Shown: positions 22,380-36,676 of the stretch, piece after piece | How positions within the stretch are numbered: the first letter of the stretch is position 1 | Layout of the letters: each line of letters begins with the position of its first letter | Origin: Parietaria judaica | Lineage: Eukaryota; Streptophyta; Magnoliopsida; Rosales; Urticaceae | Direction: 5' to 3' | Length of the DNA stretch: 64,000 nt | NCBI GenBank assembly: GCA_954871525.1 | Contig: OX940865.1 | Span: 25,094,420 to 25,158,419, forward strand | The notes under the pieces: generated by a model | Seen by the model: the letters and a program-made list of their open reading frames with translations, nothing else | What the model was told of the DNA's origin: nothing | Databases searched by the model: none | Program-made: the position numbers and the translations under genes

Positions 22380-25300
22380 TATGGTATTTGCTCATTCCAT
22401 AATTCTTGTAATTCCCATTTTAACCTTCAAGATCAACTTTGTATTATAAAGTTCGCTTTTTGTGTTTCAGACTGGAAAGAGCGGCCCAGTTTTCGACGAT
22501 TTGCAAGGTGAAGTATTCGCGCTTTCCTAGGAGGAAACATAAAATTTTGAGCATTTGTATTAGTAGCTGAGTTATTTAAAGTCATATTTACCTTTATTAT
22601 TAGGGGTTACGATCTGTGTAGATAGAATGTCTTTCCAATATCAGCTTTTTAGCTCCCTGATATATTTACTTATTTTCGCTCATGTATTAATTAACAGGGT
22701 TTTTATTTATTTATATACTCTTCTTTCGAGATTTAATCTAAAGAAGGGAAAATTCAGTTTCTAAATTTTGTGGACGACTTTTTCAGTTCCAAATTCGGGT
22801 AAAATCTATCTTTGTCAACTTTAACCTCCGGAACAAACTACTCTTATAACTCGGTCTCATATTTTTTATTTCTTCAAATTACGGATCTAGCTTCATACAT
22901 CTTCCAACCATATATAATCCGTGTTACATCTGTTATTACTTAGGTCCCTGTTGATCCGTTTTTTTTTTTTCCTCTTGACGATGAAGCCGATCATTTCATT
23001 GTTCGACCCGATATCGCTTTCGAAAGAATGAAAAACTTGAGTGAGAAAAAAATAATAATGGGGTAATTCGATCAGCAAACTAAATACACTCATTAAACTG
23101 AAATGCGGCACATCAGTTTTTTTCTGGGGACGAACTGGTCCCAGGTGACGGCTTAAAGAGGAGCTTGAAAGAGTTGATCACATCAACATGTTTGTCTTTT
23201 CGAAGTCTGATATTTTGCTTCAACAACAGTGCAATCTTAAAACTAGTAAGCTCATCCAAATCTGTTTGTTCTTGTCCATCACTCACTGTCTCTCTCAAAA
23301 TGGCTTCTTCTCTCAGAACTCGTCTTTTCAGACATTTTCCAGACTTCCACGTGCGTGTCTTGAGGTTCAGTATTTTGGTGGGGTTTGATTGAAATACAAG
23401 ATTCTCCAAGACTTGTCCGGTGTCGACAAATTTTCGTCAAGCTTGTGAGTGTACCGTTATCTCCGCAAGAGTAGGAGAGAAAACGGAGATTTCGGTCTAG
23501 TAGTTTTCTAGAAAGAGCCGGAGGTCACTATTCACATGACGATGTGCCAAGTTTATTAATATGGCAATTGGTGACGGAGGAACCGAAACACTTAGACATT
23601 AAACAAGAACATAAAAGTTCAACATGCATGGAATACATATTTGAAACATTAAAGCATAAAATCAGTTTCAGTAATCGATTAAATGGTAGCGGTCAATTCC
23701 GTATTCGATCTTGATTTTTTGTTCTCGGTAAACCCACTACAAGACTCTTCATGAAGTCTTGGGTTCAAACTCAAAGGACGCATAAATTGCGTATATTTGT
23801 AATTTGGGCCGATAGTGTCTGTGTACAATAATGCCAGCTTGTTCCAATACTGCGAATATATCGGTAAGTGTAATCTTGGCACCCTATTAAAAAAATCCAC
23901 TTTCACAACAACTCTTAGGGAGGTTTATGAAATGAAATGAAATTAAATAATTCTAAGCATATTGTCCACTAATTGAAATCTTTGTAAGGATATTTGGCTA
24001 TGGATTTGGAATCCAAAACAATATCTTTGCAAACGAGCTAATCTTCGGATTAGATCTCATGCCACGCACGCAATATTCTCATCTCAATAATATGGCAACT
24101 TAAGATTCTATTAACAGCCTTTAATGGGGTCTTCTCAAATATGTGTGCTGCTTCTTCTTAGATCATATATTATCTGATCCGACAAGAATAATCCACGTCA
24201 TTCAGGCGAGGTGACGTGGCACACGAAGGCCAAAGCATGACAGAAGATCTGAGTTCGAAGTGCATGTGTGAAAGCCAAGGCTGTTTGGAGAATCGGACAT
24301 TGTCTTGTCGTTTGGCTTTTTGTGAGAAGAAGAAAACAGCCATGGCCCTTGTAGCTTGTTGGCTTTAGGACCATCAATGGAAGGTGCTCGAAACTTGAAA
24401 GTCCAAACGACGGAGACGGATGTCGTACCGGAATGTTGGTCTTGATTTGTCGCGAACGATGACGGACACGGGATACAAATTTAGAGGTAAAAGCAAAAAA
24501 TTGTGTACGAAAAGGGAGTTTAATTAGTTGCGTAATTGAACTGATGTTAGTTGGGATTCAGAATAATGATATAAGAAAATTAGAAAAAATATTATTTTAC
24601 GAACTATCACCTGTAAACGAGCTCTGTCAATCGATTGAATATTGAACTAATTAATAATTGGCCATATAAAAAAAAAAATCACTCGTTTATAAAGTTGTTT
24701 AGTTAGCAGAGCATTTGAATTAGTATACTTGATTTAAAAATACAAACCCTATAACATTAAAAAAAAAAATCATTTCAAGAAAAAACATGTAATATTAGAA
24801 TTCAATTCCCATGTGAAAATTGAAAGAATAAAACGCTCTTCTCTTGGCATTTTGTGTACTTGTTCCAAATTGGCAACTGTATAACTCACTCTTACCATTT
24901 GCTTCATTTTTTTTTCTTTCCTTCAGATTTGTGATATACGTATACGCCATACGGTGTCGTTTTGTGGACTATTTATTGTCAATGAATGATTATCCAATTT
25001 TGAGACAATGCAATGCATCAATGCACTATATCTTTTGAGATAATTGCTGTATAAGTGTTCAATTCTAGTAATTGAGTCGGTTCGTTTTTAATTTTTTTTT
25101 TTAACGGCAATAGTATGCAAATTTTACCAAACAATATCGAGGTCTAACTCCTTTCATTTCCCGATAAAATTATTGCTCGTCACCTTACTGACCGGTGCCT
25201 ACACGGGCTCGGATAACTCTCAAACATATACAACCATTTCCCTTGCAATTCTTTCAAGAAGCTGGCCTTTTTTCCCCAACTTTTTATTAATATATAATTT

Positions 25301-25719
25301 TTTATTTTTTATAATTGAACCCGACAATAATATAAGTTGATTCTTCGTATCATACAACAGAAGTGTTATTCCACATATAATCACCCAAATAGCATAATAT
25401 CTCATTGCACAAGAGCTTCACATTTCTTTGCTTCTTTCTACTTTGCACAAGCACATGCAAATACGCCATTGTATTTTTAATACCAAAAATAAGACACCTA
25501 ATTATTGAAAGAAAGAAATAAACCAATTTTATATCTTATCCACAAAATCAAAGGCGACAAAATATAAATTAATTCAAACTGGATACAATTTGCAAACCTG
25601 ATTCTTCACAGCTACATATGCACCACTGAAGAACAAAAAATTGCTCAAAATTAACAATATATAACAGGACAGCCAAGAAGTAAAAACACCATTTTTAATG
25701 GAAAAAAATAACAACTTGA
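22380..25719. other. intergenic: bystin 3' UTR and 3-kb spacer
   Basis: Mostly AT-rich spacer. The open frame 23113-23409 (minus, 98 codons, starts MENLVFQSNPTK) is the most protein-like stretch, with charged residues and fair codon spread, but I recognise no family and see no splice partners. The part from about 24130 to 24480 is less AT-rich and includes ACGTGGCA near 24215, an ABRE-like core, without an adjoining gene. No RNA gene seen. Confidence 0.4.
23113..23409 (-). other. unrecognised 98-codon open frame, doubtful gene
   Basis: The frame runs from an ATG (MENLVFQSNPTK) through charged, lysine/leucine-rich sequence to KPSPGTSSSPEKN. I know no matching family. It has no visible signal peptide or membrane segment. 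It could be a short exon, a decayed gene piece or chance. Its isolation between bystin and the MAKR gene gives no functional hint. Confidence 0.2.
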
Positions 25720-26975
25720 CTATTTAATTAACATGTTTATCTCCATGCCCAACGATCCCATCAAGCTTTCTTCTTCCTTTCCTATTTTTAACTTATCTTC
25801 CTGAAAAAAAAAAGGTAATATAATTAATGAAGGCTACAATAAGATGAGAAACTCAGATTTATAATAATAATAATATAGAAACATAATAACAATTAACAAA
25901 GAGTCAAAGAGGGTTTTATTGTAATTTTCTAAAACTAAAAAATTACTAGATAGCTAAGGATCCGGGCCGGCTCTATTTGAAAGTAAATTTTCGAGCCTGT
26001 TGACGAAAAGATATATTTATCGAAAATAGTATATATTGGTCAATTTTTTTTATCATTCAAACTTGAAGTGTTAGCGGTTTTAGATGTAAAACAAACATAA
26101 TAAGAAAGAAAGTTTATTTACTTAATTATTCAAATCTCAAAATATAAAACACCTAAGCATATCATTATATATCATGATGAGAAACATAAATTCAAAGTTA
26201 AGAACAATAATAAAAAGATTTTTTTTTTTTTTTTCACAACTCAAATATCAAATACCTTAGTATATCATGATAATAGCTAAGTATTTATGTATTATGATGA
26301 AAACCCTATGTATTAAGTTATTAAGAAACATAATATGAAAGACTTTCTATTAATTGCATATGAAAATTCAGAATATGAAATATATTTACCTATTGATCTT
26401 TTGCAATGAAGAACAGCTTCATGGATCGAGCTCTCAAGATCATGATACACGGTGCTCGGGCCCGGAGATGTAAGCGGAGAATTATCGAAGCTCTTCACAA
26501 TTTCCATCGTTCTTCGATCGATATCATCGACTTTATTCATACTACTCTTCTTCGATTTCCGCCATTCCGTTCGTCGAAAAAACCCGAAAACCCTTTGGAA
26601 GATCCGCTCAGACAAAACCATCTTTCTCCTCCGGAACAAACAGCAGTTATTGCAGCCCATTTGAGCATCACTAGCGTCACTGCCGTCCACGCTATTTCCC
26701 GACAAAGGCGGCACGTCAAAATCCGAAAAATCCGTGCCTGAAAACTCTGCTTTAATCAAACCATTGGCGAAGATCTCGTCGGCGTGAACGAACTTGACTC
26801 GTCGATCGCGATCGCCCTGGTCACCGTTAAAACGAACCGGGGTATCGAAATCGAAGCTGTAACTCGTGTCGGCCTTCGCGAGTTCGTCGTCTGATTCGAC
26901 GAGGTTTGCGAGAGAGACGTTCGACAGCCAACTGTCGGAGAAGCTTTCAACGGCCAAAGGTCTAAGTGTTTCCAT
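25720..26975 (-). CDS. membrane-associated kinase regulator 6-like protein (MAKR6-like)
   Basis: Exon 1 (26975 down to 26390) encodes 195 residues starting METLRPLAVESFSDSWLSN. It has the family's FVHADEIFANGLIKAEF block (about residues 62-78) and ends in the conserved SSIHEAVLHCKRSI motif followed by a good donor (ATAG|GTAAAT). MAKR proteins are unstructured, membrane-attached regulators; the founding member BKI1 restrains the brassinosteroid receptor kinase, while the partner of MAKR6 is poorly known. Exon 2 has two possible acceptors four bases apart: after CAG (25801) the frame stops after two codons, while after GAAG (exon from 25796) it adds 25 residues to a TAG at 25720. The outer end given here assumes the longer form; the true end may be near 25793. 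Confidence 0.8.
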
Positions 26976-28807
26976 AATTACACAATAGTATTAGTAAATA
27001 TGCAAAGCTTGTCGTGTGAGATATATATACGTGTGTATATATATATATATATACACATTACAGTGTGTGAAAAAGGAGCACGTGATTGGTTGGATTATAT
27101 TAAGCATGTTAATTACGTAGTTAGTAATATAATTAATTCAATTATTGGCTAAATGATATGATGTCTAAGAGTACATACGATATTGTCTATTCTGTGCTTC
27201 TACAAAAAGGGGACAAATGGAACAAAATTAACAGGGTTTGACAGAATCCCTTTGTCTCCTTATAAAAAGGTATATTTATGGGCGGCAAAAGTCCCCAAAC
27301 ATTGGTGTTTTGGAAAGGAATAATTTTCTTTTCTTTTTTTTTTTTTTTTCTGGAAAAGTACTCATTGATTGATATTAAAATTGTGACATCGCTCTGCTAG
27401 TATTGTCTCCATTAAATGTAAAATGGCAGACCCATAAATTTTTTTTAGCAAGTTAAGTATGTTAATTACTTTTACGATTTCTATGTTTAAGTTTTATCTC
27501 GTTGTGATACACTCTGTTTTTTAGATTTCTGTCGTTTTGAGTTTTATGTCGTTTATGAACTATGATTGGGATTTGTGTCGTTTTTATCCATCATGATATG
27601 AGGTTTTCCACTTAAAATTATGTCGCTTTTCTGGTTTGTAGTAATATTTTGGATTGTGATCACATCACAGTGATAATAAGGATTTTATTTTTAGGTGAGC
27701 ATATATATTTTAATTTTTGTATATCTCGCGGCCATATATATCAGTTTTAAGAGCATAAGTTCAAATAATCAACGTCGAGGTTTGAGTCATGCATGGAATC
27801 ACTATCCTCATAGTTTCTTCGAGTCCTTTTGCATTTCAATGTCTTCGTGCAAGGATTTACCCAAACTACAAGTCTTGTGTTTGGTTGCACAAAGACGCGA
27901 AAACCGAACCTAGAAAAAATACTTTCATACAAAATGATAAATAATTTGGAGATACTTATTTTTTTTAAAAATCCATAGGTAATTCCAATTGATACATCTC
28001 TTTCATGAATAAAGTCATCCGTACAAAACGAGACATTATTCCGTTTATGCATATATTTACGGCTGGTAACCGCCTGAGGCGAGAAGTCCGATAATTGAGC
28101 CATCACTGCTTGCTCTGACTGCACGTACAAGAAGCCACTAACGCCTCCATGTTTAAGCCTTTGATCCTGCGCAACTCCAGGGCCGAGCTAGAGCACTGAA
28201 CAATACTGATACAAATAATCATAGAATTATATTAATCTATAAAAATTAAATCGCGGAAAAAAAAATTTCTTCTTCTGTTTCTTTCTTTGTATTTCTTAGT
28301 GCGACGATAATATCGATTTAGTATGATTAGTTTCAAACTATTAATTTGCACATCAAATTTAGGATAATCTCAATTTTTAATTTGCGATTTCTATAGACTC
28401 GTACAAATCTCAATGAATGAAATCGGGTTTTGGGCACTAGAGTATTTCACTAGAATTTTATTTAGTCGAGTAAAAATAGAGACAAAAAGTAAGAAAAACG
28501 CAGCAATAGAACTTTTATTAATTAATATTATTGGACTAAAGAATTTTATTATATTATTGAGTGATAATTTCGTTCTGCTAAACAAGACTATAAAAAGTAC
28601 AATTTGATCGAGTAATAACTAATATAGTCTTAATTTAACGAGGTTCTACTACATATATCTCCAGACCAGACCGCAGATTACAATTGAAAGAAGAAATCAA
28701 GAGTACCTAGAAATAAAGCATAATCAGCTTGTCACAATGTAATACTAAAATCCATATAGATACGATCCTATAAATTAATACTCAGTTTCTAAATAGCTGC
28801 AAATGAG
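26976..28807. other. intergenic: MAKR6-like promoter side and spacer
   Basis: Next to the MAKR6-like start lies a (TA)n-rich stretch (about 27021-27055) where a TATA box could sit. Further on is AT-rich spacer. The open frame 27747-28130 (minus) has no family similarity I trust. Near 28639-28652 the phrase CGAGGTTCTACTAC is the inverse of a pogo-like terminus (compare 62908), so an old pogo-like end may be here. Confidence 0.45.
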
Positions 28808-29271
28808 TTAGTTAAGAGAGTAATCTTGAAGATTGGGCTGAGCGGGATGGAGGCGATAAGGCATGAAATCGCGGGGCTGAGTCTGGAGAGTGGCGAGTTG
28901 AAGGACGCTGCTCGGCTGCTCTTCCCCGCAGAACGGGAATTGTGATAGCACGTCCGCGCTCCGCTCTCCGTTCTCCTCCGGTTTAGGCATCATCACCGCT
29001 GCCAATGTCGCGGCCTTCCCCTCATACTCATTTATCTGAGGACATGGTAATTTTCTCTAAAACTAAACTACTTGGCAAACAAATATTGCATACACTAAAT
29101 ATCTATCATTAATATCATCATGGTAAATAATAAATAATCGATTATTCATGATATATATATATATATAGACACTCACACTAACCATATGGTAGATTTGTGC
29201 ATTTTCGTGCTCCATCATCTTCTCCTGTTTGTAAACATTGGCAAATTTGAACGAAACGTGAGTGTACATAT

Positions 29272-29308
<37 letters not shown>

Positions 29309-30795
29309 GAACACTTAACTATAAAAAATAATAATAATAACAAGTTTAAGTATTTTTACCTTGCGATGAAGATTCTCCAACTGTTGCTCTAAGACTTCAA
29401 TCTGAAAGGATAATCAAGTATGTGCGAGGCAAGATAGTAAAAAAAAACACGTTATGTCAAAGTAGCACAAATCACTCTGAAACTAAGCTACAAAATATTT
29501 CTATAAATTAATATTGTTTTTGAACAACAAATTTTATTATATCATGTAGGAAAAATTTAGTAATGATAGTCGGAACTATAAAAAAATATTATTATATCAA
29601 AATCATTAATATACCGAGTATTAGTTTTACCGAAGAAATTAAAATTAAACGCCAGGACACTAAAGCGATGAGATAAAACTTGGACCGAAAAATTTCTTGC
29701 TTGTCTGCTCCAAGTATAATAAATATATACATGCTCATCTGAAGAGTGGTACTACAGTCATATATATTGTGGCTGTTATTGAAAAGAAATTATGGCAAAA
29801 TTTGCGGCTTCGAAAGACCTTTTGCGTGCGAACATTGAGGACGGAACGCTCTAGCATGCGTTCAAGCTCATCAAGTTCCTCCATCGTTGCCGAGCTCAGA
29901 TCCTCCCCGGTGTAGCGTTGCATGCTCAGTTGAAGGTTTTTGGTTTGCTCTCTCATCCTTCTTATTTCACCATGCCATTGTTCCTACACAACACTCCTAA
30001 TTAGATCATTCAACTCAAGAATATATATATAGGTTGAGGTACGCACCGCATCATCACTAGGTTGCTCAGCCATTCGATTTCCTGTTGCAAGCTGGTATCT
30101 CTGTATCATTTCTTCCATGCTGCACAAACCAAACATGATTAATACATGATATCCTCTATAGCTAGCCACATAAAATAAAATAAAATAAAATAAAATATTG
30201 TTATACTTGGAAAATTGGGTATTTACTAACTAATTGTTTACTACGTGCTTAGAATCGACGAACTCGTCGATAAGAATTTTGGCCAACACTCAATTAGTCA
30301 GTTACGCAATCCCCCTAAAAAACTCTCTTAGATAGAGCAATGAAATTACAAAATTTCTAAAACTAATTACCCAACTAAATAATATTTAAATGACATGATT
30401 CAATCATCTAGACAGCGCAAATAGATAACCTAAACGACATAATTAGACGACGAAGTTAATTTAAATATCCAAAAATTACAAAATTAAATACGACATTATT
30501 CCTAATACTGGGATGTTATTCATAGAATTATAATCACTATATGAAATGAAAGGAAAGACATTGGGAAATGGTAGTTTTAAACCCTAGTAATGAGAGAGAG
30601 GAGAGAGAGAGACCTGGAGCTGCAATACTCGTACATTTTGCCGCTGGCGGAGAATATGATGAGGCCGATCTGAGCGTCACAAAGCACGGCGAGCTCGTGC
30701 GTCTTCTTCAGAAGCCCCGCTCGGCGCTTGGCGAAGGTCACCTGCCTCGTGGTCTTGTTGTCTATCCTGGAGATGCTTATCTTGCCTCGTCCCAT
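28808..30795 (-). CDS. TT16: B-sister MIKC MADS-box transcription factor (TT16/ABS type)
   Basis: Six exons on the minus strand: 30795-30614, 30119-30047, 29983-29819, 29401-29360, 29224-29183 and 29035-28808, joining to 243 residues. The MADS domain (1-60) reads [18 protein letters not shown]...[20 protein letters not shown]. Next come the I region and the K domain (about 86-168, with [20 protein letters not shown]). The C terminus carries the B-sister signature [17 protein letters not shown] and [17 protein letters not shown]-sister proteins act in ovule and seed-coat (endothelium) development and proanthocyanidin accumulation. The first ATG of the longer open frame is 105 bases upstream, but MGRGK is the family start. 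The K-domain part of exon 3 (165 bp) equals two exons (62+100 bp) of the usual MIKC layout. Confidence 0.93.
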
Positions 30796-31274
30796 ATTTC
30801 CGGTCTTCTTTGATCGATCTCTAGGGTTTAGGCCATGCCATGAATATGATATATATAATATATCACACATTTTCAGAGTGATTAGGTATACATGGACCAC
30901 GTTGGTTCAACAGCAATTCTAGGAATAGTAATCAAAACAAAAGCTGAAATGGATGGCTTAATTCGATCAAATTTGCTAAATGAAGAAACAGTGTGGATTT
31001 ATAGCATACACGAAGAAACAATGTAGTGATCTGCAACCAAGCTCTACTTTTTAGCTGTTTGGTCCCAACAATGCCATCAATTAATGTCAGGTTTTCATTT
31101 TCGAATATTATAATATTACATGTAAATAAAGTTTTATATTAGGGTTTGATATGGAGGAATATATAGGGCATGATATATATATACATATTCACAGGCGTTG
31201 AACATATATTACAAGTTGTTTCATGTCAACTTCATCATTCCTGCTCTACTCACATGCTATTTGCAGGCCTCACA

Positions 31275-31336
<62 letters not shown>

Positions 31337-32311
31337 AATCATGAATAATGTTTGCTCGATCTTGGAAACAAAGGGCTAATTAATAAGCAAACTACAAGAT
31401 TTAATGGAATAATTTTTTTTCTTCAGTTTTATATGTTTACAAACACGTCATTTTTTTTTCTTCTAATAAAGATTACGTGGTATTAATTTTATTATCATTA
31501 ATTATAGAAGTGATTTGAAGATATTATTCTCATGAATATATGTAAGTGTATGTAACCAGTATTTTTTTTATTAGCATTAATGTGAATGGTACGTTAGCGT
31601 ACTGTGTACACGGAAATCGGAATATAACATTCATTTTTTTAATGGATTCGACTCTCAAATTTATTTTTAATAATTTAAACATCACGCATAGAGCTATTGG
31701 ATGATTAAAAGTTTTTTTTTTAATTTTAAAAAATTTCCTTGTCAAGACGAGCAATTAAACATAATTTACGAGTATTGTAGAGACGAGTGATTGGACATAA
31801 TTTAGGAGTACAATTTTAGCGTGAAGAAACTCCCACGATAAGGAGAAAAAAATCATTGGACCCATAACCGCTTAAATTCACTAGAATCAAGAATGATTTA
31901 TAAAGTCTTCCCTAGACAAGTTAGAGGCAAATAAAATTCTTCAACAAAACCACGAAAACATCTTCCACCAAGAGCTATCACGTTTTTCTCCTACCAAACT
32001 AAAATATATATGTATATTTTTTTAAATAATCTCCAACGATCAAAACGTATCTCTAGATGTTGTGAACGTGCTATAGTCTAAGTTTCACGGCGATCCAACG
32101 GTTGAAACTTGACATTTGGTGATTCTTGTGTGAGCGTGGGCCGTTTGAACTCCAAAATACCAAAATTTCTCTTTCAATCTTGTTCTCCTCTTCTTTCTTT
32201 TCTATTTTTCATTCTAAGTCACCACTTATGACATAAACAATATGGGTTATGGGCAGATGGATCAAACAATTCACCTTGTTGGGCCTCCAAATGAAAAGAA
32301 ATCCAACACAT
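30796..32311. other. TT16 promoter side and spacer with microsatellite
   Basis: Upstream region of the minus-strand MADS gene, then AT-rich spacer. It contains a compound microsatellite (31281-31336). No gene or distinctive operator is called; I did not find a convincing CArG box. Confidence 0.45.
31281..31336 (+). repeat. compound microsatellite (TA)n(TG)n
   Basis: About 20 TA units (31281-31320) pass directly into eight TG units (31321-31336). It lies about 0.5 kb upstream of the TT16-type start codon and would be a length-variable marker. Confidence 0.95.
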
Positions 32312-32320
32312 TTTAATATA

Positions 32321-32714
32321 GGGTTAATGGTGGTCAAAGTACCCAAAGTCACATTTGAGGCGTTGAGCACTCCATTCCATAACACAATTAACTTCCTATA
32401 AACTCTGGTCACGTGGACAAACGTGGGTTGCTGACATAGCAATTTTTTGTCATGTGGACGAACCCGCATCAACCTCATTTATGACAAAACAACGAATTAA
32501 ACCCTAATTGGGCTCCTCCACTTAGCAAAAAATTGTTGTGTCAGTAACCCGCGTTTGTGCACGTGGTCAGAGTTAACGGGTAAGTTAACTGCGTTACAAG
32601 AATGGAGTGGTCAACGCCCCAAATGTGACTTTGGGTATTTTCCACCACTTTTAAACTTTGGGTATACGAGAGATTCTTTAACCAAACTTTGAGTATTTTC
32701 ACCGTCATTAGCCC
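32321..32714. mobile_element. Mutator-type MITE with perfect 9-bp target-site duplication
   Basis: The 394-bp element begins GGGTTAATGGTGG and ends CACCGTCATTAGCCC, an imperfect inverted pair that continues inward (CAAAGTACCCAAAGTCACAT against ATGTGACTTTGGGTATT). It is flanked on both sides by TTTAATATA (32312-32320 and 32715-32723). A 9-bp duplication is typical of Mutator-like elements. The open frame inside it (32209-32478) is an artefact. Confidence 0.85.
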
Positions 32715-32906
32715 TTTAATATAAATGTAATTTTTTTAAAAGAAATATAAATGTAATTAAAAGCAATCACATTATAAGTTTCAATTTTTTGAGAATTATG
32801 GTTTAATTCATGGAGATTTTATCAATTTTATTGGTTATTATTATTATTATTATCTAAATTCATGTGATCTATCTTTGTGTTGACCGTACATTTTATGTAC
32901 TATGTC

Positions 32907-33623
32907 CAGAACCGGCCCTAGGCATAGGCGGACTAGGCCCATGCCTATGGCCCCACAAAAACGATTAAAATAAGTTTAGTTACAAGGGCCTCAAAATTTT
33001 AATAAATACTATTTAACATACATATACTTATATTATATTTGGTTAGTGCAAAGGAAGCCTACTCAACCTATAAAAAAAAAAAAAAAAAAAAAGCCTACTT
33101 TTTTTTTTTACGCACTAGCTCCTGTGTTTGAGTCATGCTATACTTTTTTTTTCATCTACCAATTAAAAGTGGTAACTAGAGAGATCGATACTTCTTTCCA
33201 TCAATATAAAATATATAAACTACTTTTTTTTCTCTTTCTAAATGATTTTTCTTTTATAAAACGTTGATAATTTTACATGTTTTTTTCTTTCTATCTAAAG
33301 CAAGATACATCCCTATAAAAATGATTAATTATTCATAACAATATGATTAACAAATAAATTTTATTATTGTTAATATTTTTTTAAAAATATTTTATTATAA
33401 TTTTTTTCTATTGTATATTTTTTTCCCAATTCGCCAACATATAATTTTTGAATATTTTCTATTTCACTAATAATTGAATATTTTAGTACCCCATTGTTTG
33501 TGTGAATTCGATAGCAATAGTGATTTTATAACTAAGTGTAAAAGTAAACTATCAATATTCACTAATTAAAGGCCTCTTGAGAATAAATCGCCTAGAGCGC
33601 CCTAATACTCTGGGCCGGCCCTG
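32907..33623. mobile_element. hAT element remnant with perfect 8-bp target-site duplication
   Basis: The 717-bp element starts CAGAACCGGCCCTAGG and ends CTCTGGGCCGGCCCTG, an inverted pair with CAG...CTG ends. ACTATGTC flanks it at 32899-32906 and 33624-33631. CA(G/A)-type ends plus an 8-bp duplication identify the hAT superfamily. The interior is AT-rich with A and T runs (33070-33112) and no transposase frame. Confidence 0.88.
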
Positions 33624-33631
33624 ACTATGTC

Positions 33632-35782
<2,151 letters not shown>

Positions 35783-35942
35783 GGGTTTGATTGTGTGTTA
35801 TATTTATCACTGGATTGTACTTGTCTTTATGTTTGTGTTACTATGATTTATGGATAGAGCACAGCTATGTGCTTCGCTTTCTTACTATAACTTAAAGGAT
35901 GGTGAAGATCTAAGCTCTCACACACTATTTATTCATGTAAAA

Positions 35943-36197
35943 GGTTACGAATCCTAGGTTTATGATTAATGAAAGGACCGGGATAGCCAAAAAAGCGAAA
36001 CGAGGAGTCTCCATAGATAAATAGGTTAAGAATCCCAGGTTTATGATACCGAAAGGACCGGAATAGACAATAAAAGTGAAACGAAGACTCTACATAGATA
36101 AATAGGTTACGATTTATTTACGAGTCCTAGGTTTGTGATACTGATAGGACCCGGATGGGCAATAAAAGTAAAACGAGGACTCTTCATTGATAAACGA
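35943..36197 (+). repeat. three tandem copies of an 81-bp minisatellite
   Basis: Units start GGTTACGAATCC at 35943, GGTTAAGAATCC at 36024 and GGTTACG at 36105, so the first two spacings are exactly 81 bp. Each contains CTAGGTTT or a variant, GGACC(C/-)GGAT and GATAAATA or GATAAACG. The third copy has about 10 extra bases. It lies 160 bp past the chitinase stop. Confidence 0.9.
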
Positions 36198-36676
36198 TCG
36201 GGACACCATCCAATGCTGTTTTTTTACCCTTTTTTCGATAATTTGAGCTCTGCGTATACCCGTCCGTTAACAGAAAACTTCACTAATCAGTAATGGCTAA
36301 ACCTAGATAAGGCCCTTATAAGAAAAATTCATACCTATATTTACTGCAAAATACCACTAATACACCTACTTAATGAAATACCTAAACAGAAATTCAAATG
36401 AAAAAAATGGTCAAACAGAAAACACAAGCAACAAAACTGAATCTTCTGAAAGACAACTTCCACTCATCTCTCAAACTATACATATATTAATATATATACA
36501 TGTATACAAATATAGCAGTCAACTTAGCATTGCTAATTTTAGACCCAGAATATTACACGATAAACAGCCTATATGCAAGTGATTTGATCCAAAGTACAGA
36601 GAGCCAGCCTTTGTTGCTCGGTTGTCGCTCAACCAAAGCACTGCATTACCAAAACTTCAGAACATACTTTACGACA

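Noticed and set aside
27747..28130. 127-codon open frame on the minus strand
   Set aside because: No recognised family, no consistent codon use, AT-rich context and no splice partners; probably chance or old repeat.
711..30795. DA2 and TT16 as a seed-development gene cluster
   Set aside because: They are 26 kb apart with unrelated genes between, have opposite strands, and I know no precedent for co-regulation; proximity looks accidental.
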